From NCBI RefSeq assembly GCF_000186265.1, contig NC_014934.1, positions 2,046,001 through 2,110,000 of the forward strand: a DNA stretch of 64,000 bases. The letters run 5' to 3'. This document shows positions 9,627 through 19,079 of this stretch, piece after piece. The number at the start of each line of letters is the position of its first letter. Position 1 is the stretch's first letter. The position numbers and the translations under genes are program-made. Below the pieces are notes generated by a model that saw only the letters and a program-made list of their open reading frames with translations, was not told the origin of the DNA and searched no databases. This stretch comes from Cellulophaga algicola DSM 14237 (GTDB lineage: Bacteria > Bacteroidota > Bacteroidia > Flavobacteriales > Flavobacteriaceae).

Positions 9627-10196
9627 ATGAAAAATTTTATTTTGATACTAAAGCTAAAACTTTCAAGTAATTTACTAGTATTTGGTTTACTACTATTAGG
9701 CTGCCAGCCTTTAATTGCACAGGATAAAGCCATTGAAACTTCTGGCGATATTTTATTATTTTCTTTACCAGTAATGGCTTTAACGGGTTCATTAATTGCT
9801 AAAGATTATGAAGGTACTTGGCAATTTACTAAAGGAGCATTATTAAATCAGGGGGTTACTATTGGGCTTAAATATGCTTTAAATAAGGATAGACCTTATG
9901 GTAATGGAGAAAGAGCTTTTCCTTCTGGTCATACATCAACCACTTTTCAAAGCGCTGCATTTATTCAAAAGCGTTATGGTTGGAAATATGGTATTCCGGC
10001 GTATGCATTAGCAGGTTTTACAGGGTACAGTCGTATTAATGCGCAAGCACATGATGGTTGGGATGTGTTGGCTGGGGCGGTAGTTGGCGTTAGTAGTGCC
10101 TATTTGTTCACAACTCCCTATGCTCAAGAGCATTTTGATATTAGTCTTAAAACTGGAGCAGGGTCTTATCAATTAGGATTAATCTACAATTTTTAA
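9627..10196 (+). CDS. PAP2-superfamily phosphatase
   Basis: 189 residues from the ATG at 9627; the frame opens 30 bp earlier but the extra residues precede a normal signal sequence. All three PAP2 motifs are present: KYALNKDRP (KX6RP), PSGH, and SRINAQAHDGWD (SRX5HX3D). The N-terminus looks like a signal peptide ending near LIAQ. The family removes phosphate from phosphatidate, phosphatidylglycerol phosphate, undecaprenyl pyrophosphate or lipid A. The gap to the lipid kinase is 128 bp, so cotranscription is possible but not shown. Which lipid it uses cannot be read from the sequence. Confidence 0.88.
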   Translation: MKNFILILKLKLSSNLLVFGLLLLGCQPLIAQDKAIETSGDILLFSLPVMALTGSLIAKDYEGTWQFTKGALLNQGVTIGLKYALNKDRPYGNGERAFPSGHTSTTFQSAAFIQKRYGWKYGIPAYALAGFTGYSRINAQAHDGWDVLAGAVVGVSSAYLFTTPYAQEHFDISLKTGAGSYQLGLIYNF

Positions 10197-10341
10197 ACAG
10201 CATTCTCTTTAAAAGTAGATATACTCTTAATCAATCGTTGTAGTAGATTTAAATCAGGATTATTAGAAACATTCAACCGTATTCTCTTGATAATAAATTA
10301 TCTTAGTTTATTGACTCAAAAATAAACTCAAAATTTAAATC

Positions 10342-11250
10342 ATGAAAAAAATAACATGCTACACGGTTTTCTTAGCCTTAGCTTTGTTTTGCGCTTCTTG
10401 TAAGGAAGAAAAAAAAGCAGAAACTCCTGAAAGTGCCCCAGAAATTATTGAAGAAACTAATTTTGGGGGTTTAGCCTTATATACCGTCAGAGATGATATG
10501 GGTACGGATGCAAAAGCGACATTAGAAGCAGTATCAGATGCCGGGTATAAGAATATTGAAGCTGCCGGATACGAGGAGGGTAAATTTTATAACATGACTC
10601 CTGTAGCTTTTAAAACTTTATTAGATAGTTTGGAGCTTACCCCTATAAGTTCTCATCATAGTTCAGTGACATTAGAAAATGCAGCTGAAATGATGGCTGA
10701 TGTAAAAGCGGCAGGATTTGAATATTTTGTTGTGCCAATTCCGCCAATGGGATTGTTTCATTATGATGATGCTACTAGTACTATGAGTATGTCTGGTGGT
10801 ATTAAAAACCTTACCGAAATTATAAATGCATTGGGAGAAAAAGCGCACAATGCCGGGTTGAAGTTATTATATCATAACCACGATTTTGAATTTAAGAAAG
10901 ATGCGGATGGGATTGTACCTATTGATTATTTGTTGGAACATACAGATCCTAAATTTGTAAACTTTCAAATGGATCTTTTTTGGGTTACCAAGGCAGGAGC
11001 AGATCCTATTGCTTATTTTGAAAAATACCCAGGTCGGTTCAAAATCTGGCATGTAAAAGATATGGATGAGCAAGGTAGGTTTGCACCGGTAGGAACAGGA
11101 ACGATAGATTTCGCTAAAATTTTAGCGCAAAAGGACCTTTCTGGTATGGAATATTACATGGTAGAACAAGATATGACCTTTGATGGGATGAAGCCCTTAG
11201 AGGCTATTAAAATAAGTCATGAAGGTATTAAAGAATTTGGATTTGAATAA
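10342..11250 (+). CDS. Sugar phosphate isomerase/epimerase-like lipoprotein (AP endonuclease 2 TIM barrel)
   Basis: 302 residues. A signal peptide ends in a lipobox with Cys20 (CASC then KEEKK), so the mature protein is lipid-anchored and carries a Lys/Glu-rich run after the Cys that is common in surface-exported Bacteroidota lipoproteins. The rest is a COG1082-type TIM barrel. Likely metal ligands are in the YHNHDFEF segment, the MDLFW segment and HVKD. Secreted members act on keto or phospho sugars, but the substrate is unknown. The gene has its own terminator, so it is probably not in the same transcript as the downstream PUL, although it may serve the same sugar metabolism. Confidence 0.8.
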   Translation: MKKITCYTVFLALALFCASCKEEKKAETPESAPEIIEETNFGGLALYTVRDDMGTDAKATLEAVSDAGYKNIEAAGYEEGKFYNMTPVAFKTLLDSLELTPISSHHSSVTLENAAEMMADVKAAGFEYFVVPIPPMGLFHYDDATSTMSMSGGIKNLTEIINALGEKAHNAGLKLLYHNHDFEFKKDADGIVPIDYLLEHTDPKFVNFQMDLFWVTKAGADPIAYFEKYPGRFKIWHVKDMDEQGRFAPVGTGTIDFAKILAQKDLSGMEYYMVEQDMTFDGMKPLEAIKISHEGIKEFGFE

Positions 11251-11271
11251 CCTATAAAAACTGATTGAACT

Positions 11272-11305
11272 AAAGGCGCTAATTAATTTTTAGCGCCTTT
11301 TTTAT
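11272..11305 (+). terminator. Rho-independent terminator
   Basis: An 11-bp stem (11272-11282 with 11290-11300) encloses a 7-nt loop and is followed by T-rich sequence. It separates the isomerase gene from the PUL regulator. Confidence 0.8.
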
Positions 11306-11396
11306 TTTATATATTTAGTATTTTCGTGCTAACCTTAGGGTGTATAAAAGAAATAGCTCCATTTTTTTTGCTACCAATAAATAATTTAAGTGCACA

Positions 11397-14150
11397 ATGA
11401 AGTTTTATTACGGCATTATATTATTCCTTTTTTTTCTTTCAAATTCAGTTTTTGGACAGAAAGTATTGCCCCCAATTTATAATTATAAAATATTTGATTA
11501 TAAAGCCGCTAGTCAAAACTGGGACGTAGCTGTAGATAGTTCAGGTGCTTTATACGCTGCAAATAATAAAGGGTTGTTAAGTTATAATGGAGAAGAGTGG
11601 GTCTTAAATAAATTACCTAACAATACTATTATAAGAGCAGTAAGAGTTATTGGAGATAAAATATTCACAGGTTCGTATGAAGAGTTTGGTTATTGGCAGA
11701 AAAATGAATACGGTCTCTTGGACTATACTTCTCTAACGCATTTAATTAAAAATTATACATTTACTAATGAAGAATTCTGGCAGATAATCGCATTTAAAGA
11801 TGCCATTGTTTTTCGGTCATTCTCTACCGTTTATGTCTACGAAGATGATAAAATTAAGGTCATTGATGTAGCTGGTGTAGTATCAGACTTGGTCGCCTAT
11901 AACAATGAATTATATATCGCGGGTGGCGATACGGGAATGTATAAGTTCCAAGGAGATAAATTTAGTGCGCTCGATCATTTCGAGGCACTTTTAGGAAAAA
12001 CGATAATAGCCACGGCTATAGTAGATAACAAACTATTTATTGGTACAAAACTAAATGGATGTTATGTCTTTGAGAATGGTGAGTTAGAGGAGTGGGATAA
12101 TGACATAAATAAAGAATTAAAGAAACATCAACTTAATGAGATAGTCCCTTATCCTAACAATAAAATTGCATTCGGGACTATAAAAAAGGGAGTTTATCTC
12201 TATGATAATACTCAAAATACTTTTATTAATCTTGATAGAGAAACAGGACTACAAAACAATACAGTATTATCTATCTTTCATTATGACAACCAGCTTTGGC
12301 TTGGTTTAGATAATGGGATAGATCGGATACAGACCAATGCACCGATTACCTATTATACCGATTTTTCTGGAGCCGTAGGCACTACCTATGATATTGCTTT
12401 TGCTAATGGTATCCTTTATTTAGGGAGCAATACGGGTATTTATTATTTCGAGAACGATGTTTTACAATTTGTAGAAAATTCTCAAGGTCATGTGTGGGAT
12501 TTAAAAGTTATTGATGGTGAGCTGTTTGCAGGTCATAATACAGGTACTTTCAAAGTAACTAAAAATACGTTAGAGAAAGTTTCTTCAGTTTCTGGTGGGT
12601 ACCAAATTGTAAAAGTACCTGAGCAAGAAAATAGTTATTTTCAAGGGACTTATATTGGGGTATCTAAATTCTTAAAAAATCCTGAAGGTTCTTGGAGTGT
12701 TCAGCCGATTTCTGGAATACAATTTCCAGTAAAACAACTCTGCTTTGAATCTGAAGATATAATTTGGGTAGCGCATCCTTACAAAGGCTTTTTTAGATTG
12801 CGATTAAATAGCACTTTAGATCAGGTAGCGGAAATTCAGGAATTTAACCATGATGCCATACCTAATAATTATAATGTTAAGGTCTTCAATGTAAAAAATA
12901 GGATAGTTTTATATGCTGACGGAGTTTGGTATACCTACAATGCAATTTTAAATAAAATTGAAATTTTTGAAGATTTTGCTAAATACAAGGATAACGTGCT
13001 TATTTATAATGATGGGGACTACTTTTGGTTTATAGACAATGAAAATAGCAAAGAGATTGTCTACACGAATCTAAGAGACAAAAGTCTTTCTATTGCAGAG
13101 AATGTCTTAAAAAAGCGTTTGGTTCCTGATGCAGAGAATGTGGTAAAGTTTAATGATTCTATCTTTATGCTAACGCTTAATGATGGTTTTGCTAAGATTA
13201 ACTTAACCAAGCTTCACAAATACTTGGATGATTTTGTAGTACCCAAACCACAGCTTAGTTATTTTAAAGATGAAGAAAAGCGTTTCTCTTTGTTAAATGA
13301 AACGTTTCAGATAGATTATAAAGATTCTCAAAGTATCAGCTTTCAAGTGGCTTCTCCTAATTTAACGAAACCAAGGTATTTCTACGAATTATCTGGGGCA
13401 AAAGAGCAATCTAGTTATGTAGCAAACGGAACAGTTAATTTTCAGAATTTACCGCATGGAGCTTATACGGTAAGTATTGCTACTGTAAGTATAGATGGTA
13501 AATTTTCGGAACCTAGAATGTTTTCTTTTGCGATTGCATCACCTTGGTATCTATCCGTAGTCAGTAAGGTAGTTTATGGTTTAATTTTTATATTATTCAT
13601 CTTTTTAGTACGCCTCTATAATCGAAAAAAATTAGCTAGAAAACAGCAGGTTTTTGAAGCACAAATGGATCGTAAACAAGAGGAACACTTGGCAAATCTA
13701 GAGAAAGAAAAACTCGCTAAAGAAATAAAACTGAAGCAGCAAGAATTAACGAGTACGACCTTAAATATTGCAAAGAAGAATGAGGTTATTTTAGAATTAA
13801 AGAATATGGTCGTAATGAATAGGGATAAATTTCCGAGTTCATCTCGCTATGGTTCGTTTATAAAAAAGTTAGATAAATCTGTAAACGACTCCGAAGATTG
13901 GAAGCGTTTTGAAGTTAACTTTAAAGAGCTGCATGAAGACTTCTTTGAGCGCCTCTTAAAAGAGTTTCCAAAACTTACGCCTAAAGATTTAAAACTCTGC
14001 GCCTATTTAAAAATGAACCTGTCTTCTAAAGAGATTGCTCCTTTAATGGGGATATCACTCCGTGGTGTAGAAATACACAGGTATCGATTAAGAAAAAAGC
14101 TACAAATAGATACATCAGAATACCTCTCTAGCTTTTTAATAACATTTTAA
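11397..14150 (+). CDS. Membrane-anchored beta-propeller / LuxR-type one-component regulator of the PUL
   Basis: 917 residues. The order is: signal peptide (about 1-21, ending FGQK), a long periplasmic two-component-regulator propeller (about 30-620), a Y_Y_Y domain (about 650-712), one membrane helix (about 722-742), a charged coiled coil (about 745-800), and a C-terminal LuxR/GerE-like helix-turn-helix (LTPKDLKLCAYLKM, SSKEIAPLMGIS). There is no histidine kinase, receiver or ATPase domain. It therefore looks like a hybrid two-component sensor reduced to sensor plus DNA-binding domain in one chain, held in the inner membrane. It precedes the susC gene by 310 bp and most likely senses an oligosaccharide and activates the PUL. 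Confidence 0.85.
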   Translation: MKFYYGIILFLFFLSNSVFGQKVLPPIYNYKIFDYKAASQNWDVAVDSSGALYAANNKGLLSYNGEEWVLNKLPNNTIIRAVRVIGDKIFTGSYEEFGYWQKNEYGLLDYTSLTHLIKNYTFTNEEFWQIIAFKDAIVFRSFSTVYVYEDDKIKVIDVAGVVSDLVAYNNELYIAGGDTGMYKFQGDKFSALDHFEALLGKTIIATAIVDNKLFIGTKLNGCYVFENGELEEWDNDINKELKKHQLNEIVPYPNNKIAFGTIKKGVYLYDNTQNTFINLDRETGLQNNTVLSIFHYDNQLWLGLDNGIDRIQTNAPITYYTDFSGAVGTTYDIAFANGILYLGSNTGIYYFENDVLQFVENSQGHVWDLKVIDGELFAGHNTGTFKVTKNTLEKVSSVSGGYQIVKVPEQENSYFQGTYIGVSKFLKNPEGSWSVQPISGIQFPVKQLCFESEDIIWVAHPYKGFFRLRLNSTLDQVAEIQEFNHDAIPNNYNVKVFNVKNRIVLYADGVWYTYNAILNKIEIFEDFAKYKDNVLIYNDGDYFWFIDNENSKEIVYTNLRDKSLSIAENVLKKRLVPDAENVVKFNDSIFMLTLNDGFAKINLTKLHKYLDDFVVPKPQLSYFKDEEKRFSLLNETFQIDYKDSQSISFQVASPNLTKPRYFYELSGAKEQSSYVANGTVNFQNLPHGAYTVSIATVSIDGKFSEPRMFSFAIASPWYLSVVSKVVYGLIFILFIFLVRLYNRKKLARKQQVFEAQMDRKQEEHLANLEKEKLAKEIKLKQQELTSTTLNIAKKNEVILELKNMVVMNRDKFPSSSRYGSFIKKLDKSVNDSEDWKRFEVNFKELHEDFFERLLKEFPKLTPKDLKLCAYLKMNLSSKEIAPLMGISLRGVEIHRYRLRKKLQIDTSEYLSSFLITF

Positions 14151-14460
14151 GTTTTCATTAATAAATTACAAATTCAACGAGCAAAAATTGTCAATACTTC
14201 AATTTTACAGGTATTTTAATTTGCAAATACTAGAATAAGCTCTTAAATATGGCTTATTTATATTTTTTAGGATACATCATTACTACATCACAATGTTAAA
14301 ATTTTAACTTGAGCATCTCTTTACACTACTGCAAATAGCCTGTAAACACTGCGTCTAACGCTATATTATAGTTTGATGTAGTTATTATGTATCTGCAAAC
14401 AAACACTACAACAAGGCTGGTTGCCTAATTTAGCTACTCTAACTCAATTAATTAAGAACT
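14151..14460. other. 310-bp intergenic region, presumed PUL control region
   Basis: AT-rich and without an open reading frame. It separates the regulator from susC and so should hold the susC promoter and regulator binding site. TATAGTTTG near 14370 is close to the -7 consensus but has one base too many in the spacer and no clear -33 partner. Several short dyads are present; none stands out as an operator. No terminator follows the regulator. Confidence 0.4.
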
Positions 14461-17400
14461 ATGAAAATAAGCAATGTACTATTGACGATTTCGTTTTTGC
14501 TGTTTCAATCGCTCTTATACAGTCAGGCTTCTGCTGTATCAGGAACAGTAACAGATAGTGATAATATACCCTTGCCAGGAGCATCGGTAGTTTTAAAGGG
14601 TACCTCTACTGGAACTCAAACAGATTTTGATGGTAATTTTACTTTAGATAATGTTTCTGCTGATGGTGTTTTGGTCATAAGTTTTATCGGATACATGGCA
14701 AAAGAAGTTGCTGTAAACAACCAAATTACCCTTGCTATTTCATTGCAAGAAGATGCGCAAGCACTAGATGAAATTGTTGTAGTAGGGTATGGAACTCAAA
14801 AAAAATCTGATTTAACAGGATCTATTACTACGGTAAGCTCTGAAGATATTGCTAGGACTCCTTCAGGAGCTCCAATGCAATCGTTACAAGGTAAAGTGGC
14901 GGGGCTACAAGTAGTAAGTAATGGAGCGCCTGGAAGTGCGCCAACCATTAGAGTTCGTGGTTTGGGTTCCTATACTGGTGATGGGGCTTCTAATCCGCTA
15001 TATGTAGTAGATGGTACTTTTTATGATGATATTGGTTTTTTAAATAACGAGGACATTGAAACAATTTCAGTTCTTAAAGATGCATCCGCTTCGGCAATAT
15101 ACGGAGTAAGGGCTGCTAATGGGGTTGTTTTAATCGAAACAAAATCAGGTAAAGTAAATCAGAAAGCACAAATCACGTATAGTGGTTACCAAGGAGTTCA
15201 AATTGCTCAAAATTTGGTAAAACTTTCAAATGCTGAGCAGTTTTCTACATTGGCTAGAGAATCTGGTTCTGCTGCAGAAGCGAGCTATATTGATAATGCA
15301 ATGCAACGTTATGGCCGTAGCAGAATAAATCCTAATGTACCAGATGTCAATACAGATTGGTATGATTTAATATTGAGACATGCATTGATACAAAATCATA
15401 GTCTTGGAGTTACTGGAGGTACAGAAAGTGTTACATATTCTTTAGGAATTAGCCAGTTTGAGCAAGAGGGCATATTAAAAATGAAAAACGATTATGAGCG
15501 TTTTAATATTCGCGCAAAGGTTGGTGTCGATATAAGTGACCGATTGAAGGCTGGTGTTTCTACTATTTTCAGCAATTCTACAACATATCGTCCTGAAAAT
15601 GCAGCATTTAGTTCAGCATATTTTGCTGTGCCAATAATGCCAGTTTTAGATGAATCAAAAACAGAGGCGTATCCAAAGCCCTATGCAAATGCTCAGGATT
15701 TAGGATATAGACAACCACAGAATCCTTTTCCACTACTAGAAAATTCAGAATACAGAGATAAAATTAGAAATAACTTAGTAAATTTTAATTTAGAATATCA
15801 ATTAATTCCAGATAAGCTGAGCTTAAGAACAGCCTATTCACACAATTTTGAGGCTTTAGAAACTAGAGAGGTTAGACTTCCGTACTTCTATGGTATTGGC
15901 ACTGCCTTTAGGGAAAATGCAGAGCTAGTGAAGAAAAACCAAACTTTTTCGGAACAAACATGGGATAATACATTGACCTATAATGATGATTTCGGAAAGC
16001 ATAATTTGACCGTACTAGCAGGTACTTCTTTTAGAAATAGATCTTTAGAGCAATTAGAAGTGAAAGGATTAAATTTTCCGAATGGTACAGGAATTGGTGA
16101 TGAATCATATTATTTAGATTTAGCGAAGAGTATTGACTTAGATAATGTAGGTGATAATGGAGTAAGTCAATACTTCTTCTCTTATTTTAGCCGTGTAGCG
16201 TATAATTTTGATAATAAATACCTTTTGTATGGTACTTTCCGTGCAGATGGTACGAGCAAGTATCAAGAGAAATGGGGTTATTTTCCAACTATAGGTGCAG
16301 GTTGGGTAATCTCAGAGGAGTCTTTTATGAAATCTAACGGTGTTTTTGATTTCTTAAAATTAAGAGCTAGCTGGGGTGAATTAGGAAATGCCAATGTAAA
16401 CGCTAGTACAGGTGGTATAACTTCTACCGAGGTAAATGGAGTTTTTGGAGACACAAGGTATCCTGGTTTAGTAACTAGTAGTGATTTTGAAGCCTTAAAG
16501 TGGGAGGTTACTGCAGAAACAAACGTGGGTTTAACAGCAAGATTATTTGATAATAATTTATCAATTGAAACAGATTATTTTACTAGAGAAACTAGAGATG
16601 CTATTATTCCAGTATCAAGACTTTTAGTACCTGGAGAAACTAGGCAAAATGTTGGAGTTATAAAAAACTCGGGTATAGAAGTAGCTATCAATTGGAGAAA
16701 ACAAGTTTCAGAAGATTTTAGCTATTCTATTGGAGGTAATTTTTCTACTTTAAATAATGAAATTTTAGATTTAGCTGGGCAGGAGAATTTAACTTCTGGC
16801 GGTGATATCGAGCAACGATCTGTTGTTGGAGGTGCTATAAACTCGTTTTTTGGGTTAGATGTTGCAGGGGTTTATCAAACAGCTGAAGAAATAGCGGCAG
16901 ATCCAGCGGCACAAGCGGCAATTGCAAGTTCTGGTATTCCTGACTACATACAACCAGGAGATTTCAAATTTGTAGATCATAATGGTGATATGGTGATAGA
17001 TGCACAAGATAGAGTAGATCTTGGTTCTTATTTGCCAACCTATAATTTTGGGTTCAATCTAGGTCTAAACTATAAAGCTTGGGACTTTTCATTAAATGTT
17101 ATAGGTCAGGGGGGTAATGTTATTGCCAATTCAAAACGATTTGCAATACGCCAAACACCGGATGCTAATATTGATAGCGATTTTGCAATAAATAGATGGC
17201 ATGGTGAGGGTACCAGCAATAGCTATCCATCTGCAAGAGGTATACGTAATCCATGGAGTAATCAGTTTCTGAATAGCTTTTTTGTTGAAGACGGAGATTT
17301 TATCCGATTACAGAATGTAACTATAGGATACACATTGCCAAGTTTAAAAGGAAAATTTAATCCTAATATTAGGTTTTACATGACAGCAGAAAGGCCATTG

Positions 17401-17508
17401 ACATTCTTTAAATATAATGGCTTTACCCCAGAAGTGTCAAACGGTGTAGATGCCCAAACCTATCCTATTCCTGGAGTATATACATTAGGAGTTAATATTA
17501 AAATTTAA
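14461..17508 (+). CDS. SusC/RagA-family TonB-linked outer-membrane transporter
   Basis: 1015 residues, typical for SusC. Signal peptide (about 1-22), CarboxypepD_reg-like domain (about 25-105, with GTVTDSDNIPLPGASV), then the SusC signature VVVGYGTQKKSDLTGS, a plug domain and a long barrel. It forms the energised channel that imports oligosaccharides across the outer membrane with the SusD lid encoded 12 bp downstream. It is the first gene of a PUL operon running to 26845. The substrate cannot be read from SusC alone, but the enzymes downstream suggest beta-1,2-glucan fragments. Confidence 0.95.
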   Translation: MKISNVLLTISFLLFQSLLYSQASAVSGTVTDSDNIPLPGASVVLKGTSTGTQTDFDGNFTLDNVSADGVLVISFIGYMAKEVAVNNQITLAISLQEDAQALDEIVVVGYGTQKKSDLTGSITTVSSEDIARTPSGAPMQSLQGKVAGLQVVSNGAPGSAPTIRVRGLGSYTGDGASNPLYVVDGTFYDDIGFLNNEDIETISVLKDASASAIYGVRAANGVVLIETKSGKVNQKAQITYSGYQGVQIAQNLVKLSNAEQFSTLARESGSAAEASYIDNAMQRYGRSRINPNVPDVNTDWYDLILRHALIQNHSLGVTGGTESVTYSLGISQFEQEGILKMKNDYERFNIRAKVGVDISDRLKAGVSTIFSNSTTYRPENAAFSSAYFAVPIMPVLDESKTEAYPKPYANAQDLGYRQPQNPFPLLENSEYRDKIRNNLVNFNLEYQLIPDKLSLRTAYSHNFEALETREVRLPYFYGIGTAFRENAELVKKNQTFSEQTWDNTLTYNDDFGKHNLTVLAGTSFRNRSLEQLEVKGLNFPNGTGIGDESYYLDLAKSIDLDNVGDNGVSQYFFSYFSRVAYNFDNKYLLYGTFRADGTSKYQEKWGYFPTIGAGWVISEESFMKSNGVFDFLKLRASWGELGNANVNASTGGITSTEVNGVFGDTRYPGLVTSSDFEALKWEVTAETNVGLTARLFDNNLSIETDYFTRETRDAIIPVSRLLVPGETRQNVGVIKNSGIEVAINWRKQVSEDFSYSIGGNFSTLNNEILDLAGQENLTSGGDIEQRSVVGGAINSFFGLDVAGVYQTAEEIAADPAAQAAIASSGIPDYIQPGDFKFVDHNGDMVIDAQDRVDLGSYLPTYNFGFNLGLNYKAWDFSLNVIGQGGNVIANSKRFAIRQTPDANIDSDFAINRWHGEGTSNSYPSARGIRNPWSNQFLNSFFVEDGDFIRLQNVTIGYTLPSLKGKFNPNIRFYMTAERPLTFFKYNGFTPEVSNGVDAQTYPIPGVYTLGVNIKI

Positions 17509-17520
17509 AAAAAATCAGCT

Positions 17521-19068
17521 ATGATGCATATAAAAACAAACAAAATACTTGGACTTTTTGCCCTATTAGCTATGGTGATTTCAAGTTGTTCAGATGAATT
17601 AGATCAACCACAACTTAATAATAATTTTGCTGGTGGAACAGATTTTTCTAAAACGGACGATATGATATTTTCCCTTATTGGAGTTTATCAATCCGTTGGA
17701 GACAGAGGTTGGGAACAACCGCTAGTAGTTGCTACAAGAGGCGATGATGTAAATGCTGCCGGAGATCAACAAGGCCTAAAAAACCAAGATCGTTACTCTT
17801 ATGATAATTCATTTTTTGGTTCTAGAACTTTATGGGAAACCTATTATGGTGATATCATTAAAGCGCATACAGGAATGGAGCAAATAGCTAGATATCAAGA
17901 ATTTGCAGATGAAGATGGCGTAGCATTGGCGAATCAGTATATTGCTGAAGCTAAAGTTTTGCGTGCCATTCTGCTTTTTCAATTATCGCAGGTGTACGGA
18001 TCTGTTTTTATTCCTGAGTCTTCTAATTTAAATGATTTTGCAGGAGTCACCTCTGTACCTTCTAAAGACGAAGTGATGCAACATTTATCGGATCAGATGG
18101 ATGAGGCTATTCCGTTCCTATTAAATCTTAGACCTAATGAAAGAACAGATTTGCCAGGTGGTGTAACTAAATATACAGCGTTACAAATCAAAGCATTGGC
18201 GAATCAAGAATTGAAGAATTATCAAGCAGTAGCAGAGGCTACAGGTGAAATTATTAGTTCAGGAAAGTTTAATCTTATGGATGACTATTATGAGCTTTTT
18301 AAAACTCCAGGTAAACTAAGTAATGAAACCTTATATGAATTTCAATATTCAGATTTCAATACCGGGACTGGCGAAAGAGTAGGGCATTTGTATGCTCCTT
18401 ATGGTCCAAACGGGTGGACACCTAGCGTAGCTGGTGCGAGTGCTGGATGGGGCTTTTTTGAACCTAGCATGAAATATGTAAAATTTATGCTAGACAGAGG
18501 GGAAACAAACCGTTTAGAAACTACAGTTTTGTTTACTCAAAAAGGGATTGATAGTATTATTTCAACATCTACCTATACAGAAGCTACATTGCCTTCATTT
18601 GTTTCATCTACTACTAGAGATGGTGATAATTTGACAGATAACGCAAGAGCTATTTTTGCGAGTGGAAAGCACTATTTGCCAACAAGCCAATTAATTCCTG
18701 GTCGTGTTGAGTACGGTAGCAATAAAAACTATATCGTTTATCGCTATGCGGAAACACTACTTATGTATGCAGAAGCTATAACACAGGGAGCAAGTCAAAC
18801 TTCAATTTCTGCAGATGAAGCGATTAATTTAGTACGCGCTCGTGCTAGTATGCCTCCATTGTCTGGTGTTACTCTTGATCAAATTGTAGATGAAAAGTAT
18901 GCAGAATTGGCTATGGAATGGGGAAAACGATTTTTTGACATGGTAAGGTTAGGTAGAAATGATGAATTGAGTTATGAAGGAAGAACTTTTACACCAGATA
19001 AGGCATTTGTCACATACCATCAAAATCAGATCGATGAATTTCCAATACTAGGTAACATATCCAACTAA
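17521..19068 (+). CDS. SusD/RagB-family glycan-binding lipoprotein
   Basis: 515 residues; start at one of two adjacent ATGs (17521 or 17524). A lipobox puts the lipidated Cys at about residue 23 (ISSC), followed by SDELD, which resembles the acidic surface-export signal of Bacteroidota lipoproteins. The rest is the SusD alpha-helical TPR scaffold, including the C-terminal RWAE-like element seen here as ELAMEWGKRFFDMVR. It binds glycan at the cell surface and closes over SusC. Gene order susC-susD with a 12-bp gap is canonical. Confidence 0.95.
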   Translation: MMHIKTNKILGLFALLAMVISSCSDELDQPQLNNNFAGGTDFSKTDDMIFSLIGVYQSVGDRGWEQPLVVATRGDDVNAAGDQQGLKNQDRYSYDNSFFGSRTLWETYYGDIIKAHTGMEQIARYQEFADEDGVALANQYIAEAKVLRAILLFQLSQVYGSVFIPESSNLNDFAGVTSVPSKDEVMQHLSDQMDEAIPFLLNLRPNERTDLPGGVTKYTALQIKALANQELKNYQAVAEATGEIISSGKFNLMDDYYELFKTPGKLSNETLYEFQYSDFNTGTGERVGHLYAPYGPNGWTPSVAGASAGWGFFEPSMKYVKFMLDRGETNRLETTVLFTQKGIDSIISTSTYTEATLPSFVSSTTRDGDNLTDNARAIFASGKHYLPTSQLIPGRVEYGSNKNYIVYRYAETLLMYAEAITQGASQTSISADEAINLVRARASMPPLSGVTLDQIVDEKYAELAMEWGKRFFDMVRLGRNDELSYEGRTFTPDKAFVTYHQNQIDEFPILGNISN

Positions 19069-19079
19069 AAACAAAAACC

